DNA of 63,835 nucleotides. It comes from Solimonas sp. SE-A11 (lineage in GTDB: Bacteria > Pseudomonadota > Gammaproteobacteria > Nevskiales > Nevskiaceae). This document shows, piece after piece, positions 49,107 through 56,323 of the stretch (the first letter of the stretch is position 1; each line of letters starts with the position of its first letter). The notes below the pieces were generated by a model, which did not search any database, was not told the DNA's origin, and saw only the letters and a program-made list of their open reading frames with translations. The position numbers and the translations under genes are program-made. The stretch lies in NCBI RefSeq assembly GCF_030345715.1, contig NZ_JAUASX010000026.1:1-63835 (forward strand), in the 5' to 3' direction.

Positions 49107-50123
49107 ATGTCCGCAGAGGCCAGTTTCCAGCATCCCGTCGCCATCGCCCAGGTGATGGTCAACTTCGGCGCGCGTCATGGCGTCGATACCGCCACCTGCC
49201 TGCTCGGCACCGGCATCACCGAGGCCCAGCTGCGCGACGCCGATGCCCTGATCGCGCGTGAGCAGGAGATGCGCCTGGTGGAGAACCTGATCCTGGCGCT
49301 GCCCCAGGTACAGGCGCCGGGCTTCGAGCTGGGCCTGCAGTACAACGTGGCCACCTTCGGCATCTGGGGCTTCGTGATGCGCATCAGCCGCAACCTGCGC
49401 GAGGCTACGCAGAGCGCCCTGCGCTACCTGCCGCTGAGCACCGCCTACTGCCAGCTGGCGCTGTTCTCCGACGAGCGCGAGTTCGGCGTCAGTGCCGACC
49501 CGTCCGGCATACCGCAGCACCTGCGCCAGTTCCTGCTGGAGCGCGACATGGCCACCGCCGTGAACCTGCTGCACGAACTGGGCCTGCGGGGCCTGCACGT
49601 GCAGCGCCTGGAGTTCCAGGGCCGCGCGCCGGCCCATGCCGGGCGCATCCAAGAGCTCTGCGGCATCGCTCCCCGGTATGGCTGTGCGCGCAACGCCCTG
49701 GTGTTGCGGCGCGAGGACGCCGAGACCCTGCTGCCGATGTACGACGCCCACCTGGTGCGCCTGCTCGAGGACCAGTGCCGCGCGCAACTTGAGCGGCGCC
49801 AGGTGGCGGGCGTGACGGGGCAGGTGCGCCGCCTGCTGCTCGGGCCGCTGGGCCTGGTGGCCTCGCTGGAGGATGTGGCGCAGCAGCTGGCCATGGCGCC
49901 ACGCAGCCTGCGCCGCCGCCTGGAGGAGGAGGGCACCAGCTTCCGCGACCTGGTGGAGGCCGAGCGCAAGCAGGTCGCCGTGCAGCTGCTGGAGGGCACC
50001 GAGATGAAGATCGAGGAGATGGCCCTGCAGCTCGGCTATGGTGATACCGCCAGCTTCACGCGAGCCTTCCGCCGCTGGTTCGGCCGCGCACCCGGCGAGT
50101 ACCGCAAGGCGCAGGGGCGCTAG
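49107..50123 (+). CDS. AraC-family regulator (OruR/ArgR-like)
   Basis: A 338-aa regulator with the arabinose-binding-like N-terminal domain of the PF12625 group (FGLQYNVATFGIWGFVMR-type core, about 75-95) and a C-terminal double HTH (SLEDVAQQLAMAPRSLRRRL; IEEMALQLGYGDTASFTRAF; FRRWFGRAPGEYR). Relatives often answer to fatty acids or amino acids, which fits the divergent desaturase 123 nt away. Confidence 0.88.
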   Translation: MSAEASFQHPVAIAQVMVNFGARHGVDTATCLLGTGITEAQLRDADALIAREQEMRLVENLILALPQVQAPGFELGLQYNVATFGIWGFVMRISRNLREATQSALRYLPLSTAYCQLALFSDEREFGVSADPSGIPQHLRQFLLERDMATAVNLLHELGLRGLHVQRLEFQGRAPAHAGRIQELCGIAPRYGCARNALVLRREDAETLLPMYDAHLVRLLEDQCRAQLERRQVAGVTGQVRRLLLGPLGLVASLEDVAQQLAMAPRSLRRRLEEEGTSFRDLVEAERKQVAVQLLEGTEMKIEEMALQLGYGDTASFTRAFRRWFGRAPGEYRKAQGR

Positions 50124-50194
50124 CGGGGTACGCTCCCGGGATTCAGGTACTTGTACGGATGGAGCCCCGGGTCGGGCGGCCCAGACTGCGCCCC

Positions 50195-50809
50195 ATGGAA
50201 GAAAGGCTGTCATACACCCCCCATGGTCCCGTCGAGGACCTGCAGGCCCTGCTATGCGGCACGGCCCTGGTTGCGCTCGGCGTAACGCTCTATGCGGAGA
50301 TCGGCCTGCTGACGGGCGGTACCGCCGGCGCGGCCCTGCTGCTCGACCATGTCACCGGCTGGGGATTCGGGCCGATCTTCTTCGTGTTCAACCTGCCGTT
50401 CCTGGCCCTGGCCAGGGCGCGCATGGGCCGCGGCTTCCTGCTGCGAAGCTTCGCCGCCGTCGCCCTGGTGTCGCTGCTGTCGGCATTCACGCCGCGGGTC
50501 CTGCAGCTATCGTTCATCCAGCCGGCGTATGGCGCCGTCATTGGCGGCGCGCTGATCGGCACCGGCATGCTGATGCTGTTCCGCCACAAGGCCAGCCTCG
50601 GCGGCATCAACCTGCTGGTGCTGTACCTGCAGGAGCGCCATGGCATCCGTGCCGGCAAGGTGCAGATGGCGGTGGACTGCCTCATCGTGCTGCTGGCGGC
50701 ATTCCAGCTTCCGCCGGATCGGGTCGCGCTCTCCATCCTCGGCGCCGTGACCACCAGCTTCATCCTGGTCACCAACCACAAGCAGGGGCGCTACCTCGGC
50801 GTCAGCTGA
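50195..50809 (+). CDS. YitT-family membrane protein
   Basis: A 204-aa protein with six hydrophobic helices and the Gly-rich repeats of YitT (GLLTGGTAGAALLLDHVTGW; GGALIGTGMLMLFRHKASLG; GGINLLVLYLQERHGIRAG). The ATG at 50195 is chosen near the first helix; 50159 is possible. The function of the family is not established. Confidence 0.85.
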   Translation: MEERLSYTPHGPVEDLQALLCGTALVALGVTLYAEIGLLTGGTAGAALLLDHVTGWGFGPIFFVFNLPFLALARARMGRGFLLRSFAAVALVSLLSAFTPRVLQLSFIQPAYGAVIGGALIGTGMLMLFRHKASLGGINLLVLYLQERHGIRAGKVQMAVDCLIVLLAAFQLPPDRVALSILGAVTTSFILVTNHKQGRYLGVS

Positions 50810-50819
50810 GCGTCGCGCC

Positions 50820-51350
50820 TCACTCCTCCCAGACGGGTTCCGGCGGCAGCCCGCGCTCGGCGCGGGCTGCGTCCATCAGCTCCTGGATCAGCGCGGTCTT
50901 GCCGCGCGTGTATGCCTCGCGGTCGAGCCCGAGCCCGGCGAGCTGCAGCTTCAAGGCAGCGTAGCGTGCTGCCGCGTCGGCGTACTGGCGCAGGTGAGCG
51001 GCGAACATCCGCTCCTTCAGCATTGGCCATTGGTCGAAGGGGAACACAGGCAGATGATGCGTCCGCTTGCCGTCGGCACGCTTGCGGACGTAGAACAGAC
51101 GCTGCGCCGCGCCGTAGTCCTCGGGCTCGTAGACGATCTCCTGCAAGCGCACTTGCATGGCCGCGAAACCGGCCAGGTCCCGCGTAGCTGCGCAGATGTC
51201 GATCACCGGCTTGGCCGCAAGGCCGGGGACCGAGGTGCTGCCGGTGTGCTCGATGGCAACGATCCGCTCGCCCATCGCCCGCAGCAGCGCGGTGCTCGCT
51301 CGCGCGTAAGCATCGGGCCAGGCAGGGTCATAGGCGGTGATCCAGATCAT
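50820..51350 (-). CDS. GrpB/UPF0157 family protein
   Basis: A 176-aa protein of the nucleotidyltransferase-like GrpB fold. Visible: YDPAWPDAYARA at the start, IEHTGSTSVPGLAAKPVIDI (the GSTS and D-x-D region), and HHLPVFP. The biochemical role is not settled. The start at 51350 aligns with the usual family N-terminus. Confidence 0.9.
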   Translation of the reverse strand: MIWITAYDPAWPDAYARASTALLRAMGERIVAIEHTGSTSVPGLAAKPVIDICAATRDLAGFAAMQVRLQEIVYEPEDYGAAQRLFYVRKRADGKRTHHLPVFPFDQWPMLKERMFAAHLRQYADAAARYAALKLQLAGLGLDREAYTRGKTALIQELMDAARAERGLPPEPVWEE

Positions 51351-51487
51351 GTAGCGATTCCAGGGCCGATCCGCTGGCGGGCCCAGTCGCATTGACAAGC
51401 CTCGAGCCCAGGCGCAGGATGCGCGCCCTTGAATCAGGTACACCCGTGATCCTTCGCGCCTACAACTCTCGAGGCAACACTCCGGCC

Positions 51488-51618
51488 ATGCGTTCGCATG
51501 TGCTGGGTTTTGCCGTTATTGCGCGCGCTGCTCCGGGTTGTTCGCCCTGACCTTCCAGATCACGGATCTGTAGTCCGAACCAACCCCGGAGCGCGCAAGC
51601 CTCCGGGGTTTTGTCTTT
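51488..51618 (+). promoter_or_regulatory. Candidate attenuator/riboswitch leader of the MFS gene
   Basis: The gap 51351-51646 holds three alternative structures. A hairpin CATGCG-TT-CGCATG is at 51488-51501. A long imperfect stem pairs 51519-51544 with 51576-51598 and encloses CAGATC-ACG-GATCTG (51556-51570). A terminator pairs AACCCCGGA (51582-51590) with TCCGGGGTT (51602-51610) and is followed by TTGTCTTT. The long stem and the terminator compete for 51582-51590, the logic of attenuation. No known riboswitch class is recognised. Confidence 0.5.
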
Positions 51619-51646
51619 GTGCGGTTGTTTTTCCAAGAGCAGTGTC

Positions 51647-52888
51647 ATGGTGACGAACGATGAACAGGAGTTGTTGAGGATACGCCTGCGGCGCAACGTC
51701 AGCTGCGTGGCCGGCCTGGGCTTTTTCCAGGTCTTCCTGGTGATCATCCCGGTGATCGTGCCCTTCCTGGGCGAGCGGGGCCTGAGCCTCAGCGAGGTCC
51801 TGCTGCTGCAGGCCGTGTTTGCGGGCTTCGTGCTGCTGATGGAAGTGCCGTCGGGCTACATCGCCGACGTCTTCGGCCGCGTGCGCTCGCTGCAGGTCGG
51901 CGCACTGTTCATGGCTGCGGGGCATGCCGGCTTCGTGTTCTCGCATGGCTTCCTGCAGCTCTCGATCTGCGAGCTGCTGCTGGCCGTGGGCGTCAGCCTG
52001 GTATCGGGAGCCGATCTCGCGCTGCTGTACGACACGGAGCAGGCCCTGGCCGGCGACAACAGCCATCCCGAGAAGGTCGTGACCCGCATGTTCGCGCTCC
52101 ACACCTCGGGCGAGGCCCTGGCCGGCATCGTCTGCAGCCTGGTGCTGCTGGCCTGGTCGCTGGATGCTGTCGCCTGGGTGCAGGCGCTGGTGGGCGCCCT
52201 GCCGCTGCTGTTCGCACTGGGCCTGCACGAGCCGCCTGGAGAGCGCCTGTCGCGCGATGATCACGCTGGCAACCTGCGCGAGATCGTCGTGCATCTGTGG
52301 GGCAGCAGTCGCGTGCTGCGCTACACCCTGCTGGCGTTGTGCATCTGGAGCCAGGGCTCGTTCTATGCCGTGTGGTTGCTGCAGCCGCATTGGCAGGCGC
52401 AGGGCATCGAGTTGTCGCTGTTCGGCTACCTCTGGGGCGGCCTGGCCCTGGTGGCGGCCCTTGCAGGCCGCGTGGCCCTGGGGCTGGAGCGCCGCTGGGG
52501 AGTTGCCGTGCTGATGACGGTCATCGGCCTGGCGCCGGTGCTGGGCTATCTCGGCCTGGCGGGCCTGGGACTGGCAGGCGGGCTGGCGGTGAGCCTGTTG
52601 TTCTTCATCGCTCGTGGCCTGGGCCTGGTGGTGTTGCGCGACGCCTTCAACCGTCGCGTGCCGGGCCGCTTCCGGGCCACGGCCAACTCGCTGGCGCACC
52701 TGGGCTTCCGCGCTACCTACCTGGCTACGGCTCCTCTGGTGGGCCTTGCGCTGGACGGCTGGGGTCTGCAGTCCACCTTCCTGCTGCTGGCGGGTGCGGG
52801 TCTTCTGCTGTTCGGCTTGCTGCTGGTACCGCTGATCCGGATGGTGCGGGCGGCACAGTTGCAGGTGGCCTCGGCCGCTTGCAACTGA
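51647..52888 (+). CDS. Major facilitator superfamily transporter
   Basis: A 413-aa protein with about 12 hydrophobic helices. The MFS loop motif is seen after helix 2 (GYIADVFGRVRSLQVGAL), with MEVPSGYIAD just before, typical of drug or metabolite efflux members. Gene start ATG 51647 follows AAGAG; a terminator-containing leader precedes it. Substrate unknown. It is the last host-type gene before the first phage late cassette, 23 nt away. Confidence 0.88.
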   Translation: MVTNDEQELLRIRLRRNVSCVAGLGFFQVFLVIIPVIVPFLGERGLSLSEVLLLQAVFAGFVLLMEVPSGYIADVFGRVRSLQVGALFMAAGHAGFVFSHGFLQLSICELLLAVGVSLVSGADLALLYDTEQALAGDNSHPEKVVTRMFALHTSGEALAGIVCSLVLLAWSLDAVAWVQALVGALPLLFALGLHEPPGERLSRDDHAGNLREIVVHLWGSSRVLRYTLLALCIWSQGSFYAVWLLQPHWQAQGIELSLFGYLWGGLALVAALAGRVALGLERRWGVAVLMTVIGLAPVLGYLGLAGLGLAGGLAVSLLFFIARGLGLVVLRDAFNRRVPGRFRATANSLAHLGFRATYLATAPLVGLALDGWGLQSTFLLLAGAGLLLFGLLLVPLIRMVRAAQLQVASAACN

Positions 52889-52911
52889 TGCCAGCCGGCT
52901 CATGAAAGAAA

Positions 52912-52959
52912 ACGGAACTCCGTTATGAGTGTGGCCTGCATCGTCGTAAAATAGTCCGC
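52912..52959 (+). promoter_or_regulatory. Late promoter cassette 1: repressor-type operator plus promoter
   Basis: ACGGAACTCCGT (52912-52923) has the same half-sites as the immunity operators. It abuts a weak -35 (TTATGA, 52923-52928) with 18 bp to the -10 TAAAAT (52947-52952). The predicted start is about 52959. Most of the cassette to 53015 is repeated at 61360-61465. Confidence 0.75.
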
Positions 52960-52986
52960 AGAGAGCTCGCGTCCAGAGTTCGACCA

Positions 52987-53066
52987 AGCCCGGCCCCGTG
53001 CCGGGCTTTTTTGTTCCCGACGTCCAGCGCTTTCTTCCAATGCCCGACCCTCGCGTCGGGCTTTTT
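52987..53066 (+). terminator. Tandem promoter-proximal terminators of late cassette 1
   Basis: First: AGCCCGG (52987-52993), CCGGGCT (53001-53007), T6. Second: GCCCGAC (53042-53048), GTCGGGC (53055-53061), T5. Both lie between the promoter and the holin-like gene at 53085, so late expression needs readthrough. Confidence 0.85.
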
Positions 53067-53084
53067 CGTTTCAGGAGATATCCG

Positions 53085-53264
53085 ATGACCGACATGCGTG
53101 GCGATGTGAGTGCGGCGGCGGCCAAATCCGGGCCACCGGTGCTGGCCTTCTTCAGTGGGGTAACCGTTCACGACCTGGTGGGCTGGCTGACGCTGGCCTA
53201 TCTCGGGCTGCAGGCCGTCCACTTGCTATGGAAATGGCGGCGCGAGCTGCGGAGCGGAGCATGA
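53085..53264 (+). CDS. Holin-like small membrane protein
   Basis: A 59-aa protein with one strong hydrophobic helix (LVGWLTLAYLGLQAVHLLW) and a basic end (KWRRELRSG). AGGAGAT precedes the ATG. It directly precedes, and overlaps by 4 nt, the endolysin gene, the standard place of a holin or pinholin. Confidence 0.65.
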   Translation: MTDMRGDVSAAAAKSGPPVLAFFSGVTVHDLVGWLTLAYLGLQAVHLLWKWRRELRSGA

Positions 53265-53710
53265 AGGCGCGGCTGGCGGTCGCGGGCCTGCTCGGCTGCT
53301 TCGTGCTGGTGGCAGGCTTCGAGGGCCTGCGCACGACGGCGTACCGTGATCCGGTGGGCATCCCCACGATCTGTTACGGCAGCACGGCGGGCGTACGCGT
53401 CGGCGATGTTGCCACGCGCGCGCAATGCGAGGCCTTGCTGTGGCATGAACTGCTGGCGGCGCACGACGCCATGATGGCCTGCGTGCGCGTGCCGCTCACG
53501 CCGGGGCAGCGCGGGGCCTTCACGTCCTTCACGTTCAACGTGGGAGCAGGGGCCTTCTGCCGCTCCACGCTCGCGCGTCGCCTCAATGCCCGCGACTACG
53601 CCGGCGCCTGCGCGGAGTTGAGCCGCTGGGTTCATGCGCGCGGCATTCGCCTGCCGGGCCTGGAGCGGCGCCGGGCCGCGGAGAGGGCGCTGTGCGAGCG
53701 CCCGTCATGA
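53261..53710 (+). CDS. SAR endolysin (T4-type lysozyme, GH24)
   Basis: A 149-aa muramidase with an N-terminal signal-anchor-release helix (MKARLAVAGLLGCFVLVAGF). The catalytic triad is present with classic spacing: Glu in GFEGLRT, Asp 9 residues on in YRDPVG, Thr 6 further in PTICYG. The protein is first tethered in the membrane and released to degrade peptidoglycan at lysis. Gene ends overlap on both sides (ATGA), as in lysis cassettes. Confidence 0.92.
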   Translation: MKARLAVAGLLGCFVLVAGFEGLRTTAYRDPVGIPTICYGSTAGVRVGDVATRAQCEALLWHELLAAHDAMMACVRVPLTPGQRGAFTSFTFNVGAGAFCRSTLARRLNARDYAGACAELSRWVHARGIRLPGLERRRAAERALCERPS

Positions 53711-54264
53711 GCCGCCTGTATCTCGGGCTGTGGCTGCTGGCGCTGCTGTTGGGTCTTCTGGCAGGCGTGTTCATCGGCTGGCATCTGCATCCGGCGCCAC
53801 GCGTCGTCGTCGAGGACCTGCGCCCTGTCGCTGCCCAGCGCCAATCCGACGGCAGTCTCATCGCCGCGCGGTCAGCCGCTCCGGCCACGCCCCTTGAACC
53901 GCCGCATGCGCTGCCCCGCGGCAGCCGCGAGGAGCGCCGCATCGCCGTCACCGTGCAGCCCCGGCGAGAGGATTGTCCGCCGATATCGCTGGACCTGTCG
54001 CTGCTGCAACTCGACGGCGGCCGGCGCGTGCTGGCCAGTTCTCCCGACGGCGAGGTGATCCAGGCGCTGGATTTGCCGCTGGAGGCGACCTTGGTGCCGC
54101 CGCCCAAGCGCGGCTGGGCCGCTGGGGCCAGCCTGGATCAATACGCCGGGCAACCCGGCCTGTGGCTGGAGCGTGATCTCGGCCGCTTCCGCGTGGGCGC
54201 CGATCTGGTCATGGACGAGGGCGGTGCGCTGCAGGGCCGCGCGCGCCTGGGCTGGACGTTCTGA
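53707..54264 (+). CDS. Membrane-anchored phage protein in spanin position
   Basis: A 185-aa protein with an N-terminal transmembrane helix (LYLGLWLLALLLGLLAGVFI) and a periplasmic part that ends in beta-like strands (DLGRFRVGADLVMDEGGALQ). It overlaps the endolysin stop. The location fits an Rz-type spanin, but no coiled coil is seen, so the role is uncertain. Confidence 0.7.
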   Translation: MSRLYLGLWLLALLLGLLAGVFIGWHLHPAPRVVVEDLRPVAAQRQSDGSLIAARSAAPATPLEPPHALPRGSREERRIAVTVQPRREDCPPISLDLSLLQLDGGRRVLASSPDGEVIQALDLPLEATLVPPPKRGWAAGASLDQYAGQPGLWLERDLGRFRVGADLVMDEGGALQGRARLGWTF

Positions 54265-54279
54265 ACAAGGAATCAAGAC

Positions 54280-54696
54280 ATGAAAAGCAAGAAAGCCTCG
54301 GCATGGGCCGCGCAGCACATGGGGCGCGACGAGGTGCTGGCGCACCTGGCGCGCGCCGCGCGCTTCGACGTGCGCCGCCTCTTCGACGCCGCCGGCAATC
54401 TCAAGCCGCCGCAGGACTGGGACGACGATACCGCCGCCGCCATCGCTGGCCTGGACTTCCAGGACCAGCGCGGCGTCAAGCGCAAGGACGAGCACGACGA
54501 AGGCGCTACCGAAACCAAGCAGGTGCGCAGCCTGCACACCATCGACCGCCTCAAGGCGTTGGAACTGCTGGGCAAGGCCCACGGCGTGTTCGACGCCTCC
54601 GAGGCCGAGGAGACGGCGGGCGAGGGCAGCCTGGCGCAGTTGCTGGCCCAGGCCTCGGAGCAGAACGGAGGCCTGAATGGACTCGTGCGCCGCTGA
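54280..54696 (+). CDS. Terminase small subunit
   Basis: A 138-aa protein matching small terminases of P22/HK97-like phages: AARFDVRRLFDAAGNLKPPQ and DDDTAAAIAGLDF, then TIDRLKALELLGKAHGVFDA. It recognises packaging sites. Its 3' end overlaps terL by 20 nt. Confidence 0.85.
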   Translation: MKSKKASAWAAQHMGRDEVLAHLARAARFDVRRLFDAAGNLKPPQDWDDDTAAAIAGLDFQDQRGVKRKDEHDEGATETKQVRSLHTIDRLKALELLGKAHGVFDASEAEETAGEGSLAQLLAQASEQNGGLNGLVRR

Positions 54697-56173
54697 GGGC
54701 TCGCCGCTGGCCGACCGCGCCTGGCGCTTGGGCAACCTGTACTGGATCAAGGACAAGGAGGGCCGGCGCATCCGCTTCACGCCCAACTGGGCGCAGCAGC
54801 GCGCCTATGACCGGCTGGCGCACAACAACATCGAGCTCAAGGTGCGCCAGCTCGGCATCACCACCGGCTACTGCATGCTGTGGCTCGACACCTGCCTGTT
54901 CAACCGAGACGTATCGGTGGGTGTGATCGCCCACACCAAGGAGGACGCCAAGGTCATCTTCCGCGACAAGATCAAGTTCGCCTACGACAACCTGCCGCCC
55001 GAGCTGCGCGCCGCCGTGCCCGCGGTCAAGGAGACCGAAAGCGAAATGATCTTCGCCAATGGCTCCAGCATCCGCGTGGGCCTGACCTTCCGCTCAGGCA
55101 CCGTGCAGGTGCTGCACGTCACCGAATACGGCTACATCTGCGCCCATTACCCGCGCCGCGCGCAGGAGATCCGCACCGGCGCCTTCGAGGCCGTGCCCAA
55201 GGGCGGCATCAAGGTGATCGAATCCACCGCCCGCGGTCGCGCCGGGCACTTCTACGAGCTCTGCCGCCAGGCCCAGCAGCGCCGCGCCGACGCGCCGCTG
55301 CTGCACGGAGAGTGGCGCTTCTCCTTCCTGCCCTGGTGGGAGCACCCGGAGTACAGCGTGGAGGAACCGGCCTTCGTCTTCACCGAGGCCGAACTGCGCT
55401 ACTTCCACGACACCGAGGCCCGCATCGGCCAGGCGCTCACGCGCGGCCAGCGCTGCTGGTACGCGCGCAAATGGCGCGACCAGGGCGACGACGTGCGCTC
55501 CGAGTATCCCTCCACGCCCGAGGAAGCCTTCCAGCAGAGCACGGAGGGCGCCTACTACGGCACGCCGCTGCTGGAGGCCTACCGCACCGGCCGCGTCGGC
55601 GAGGTGCCCTACGACCGCGGCCTGCAGGTGGAGACCTGGTGGGACCTGGGCGTGGACGACAGCACCGCCATCTGGTTCCTGCAGCGCCAGGGCCTGCAGT
55701 TGCGCGTGGTGGACTACTACGAGAACAGCGGCGAGGGCCTGGCGCACTACCGCGGCGTGCTGAAGCAGCGTGCCAAACAGCACGGCATCGTCTACAGCCG
55801 CCACGTGGGCCCGCACGATCTCAAGGTGCGCGAGCTCGGCAACGACGCCAAGAGCCGCCTGCAGGCCGCCGCCGAGCTGGGCATGCGCTTCGACGTGGCG
55901 CCGCAACTGAAGGTGGCTGACGGCATCGAGGCCGTGCGCCGCCTGCTGCCGCAGTGCTGGTTTGACGAAAGCCGCACCGCCGAGGGCCGCAAGGCCCTGG
56001 AGCACTACCGCAAGGAATGGGACGCCGTGCGCGGCTGCTGGAAGGACCAGCCCCTGCACGACTGGTCCTCCCACGCCGCGGATGCCCTCCGCACCGGCGC
56101 GGTGGCCGGCGATTCACGTGCCGATACGCGCAACACCAAGGCCCGTGAAGTCCAGCCCGCGCGCTGGCGCTGA
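54677..56173 (+). CDS. Terminase large subunit
   Basis: A 498-aa packaging motor. An adenine/Walker A-like region has VRQLGITTGYCM (about 55-65). Walker B ends as VLHVTEYGY (about 145-153). Coupling motif VIESTARGRAG follows. The C-terminal RNase H-like nuclease has WWDLGVDDSTAIW (about 320) and WSSHAADALR (about 465). All core motifs are kept, so it could be active. The 150-nt gap behind it holds a REP element. Confidence 0.92.
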   Translation: MDSCAAEGSPLADRAWRLGNLYWIKDKEGRRIRFTPNWAQQRAYDRLAHNNIELKVRQLGITTGYCMLWLDTCLFNRDVSVGVIAHTKEDAKVIFRDKIKFAYDNLPPELRAAVPAVKETESEMIFANGSSIRVGLTFRSGTVQVLHVTEYGYICAHYPRRAQEIRTGAFEAVPKGGIKVIESTARGRAGHFYELCRQAQQRRADAPLLHGEWRFSFLPWWEHPEYSVEEPAFVFTEAELRYFHDTEARIGQALTRGQRCWYARKWRDQGDDVRSEYPSTPEEAFQQSTEGAYYGTPLLEAYRTGRVGEVPYDRGLQVETWWDLGVDDSTAIWFLQRQGLQLRVVDYYENSGEGLAHYRGVLKQRAKQHGIVYSRHVGPHDLKVRELGNDAKSRLQAAAELGMRFDVAPQLKVADGIEAVRRLLPQCWFDESRTAEGRKALEHYRKEWDAVRGCWKDQPLHDWSSHAADALRTGAVAGDSRADTRNTKAREVQPARWR

Positions 56174-56208
56174 TTCTTGGACCCCCGCTTCCCCGCGGTC
56201 ACTACGAT

Positions 56209-56241
56209 CCGTTCGCCCTGAGCCTGTCGAAGGGTGAGCGG
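56209..56241. repeat. REP-like element between terL and portal
   Basis: CCGTTCGCCCTGAGCCTGTC then GAAGGGTGAGCGG, an imperfect palindrome of the same family as 20328-20360. Confidence 0.8.
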
Positions 56242-56323
56242 ATTACCCACCGTACCCCCAACGCTTCCGCCCACCCTTCGATCTGCAGGGCGAGCGGAGC
56301 GGTCACCAACTTCCGGAAACCCC

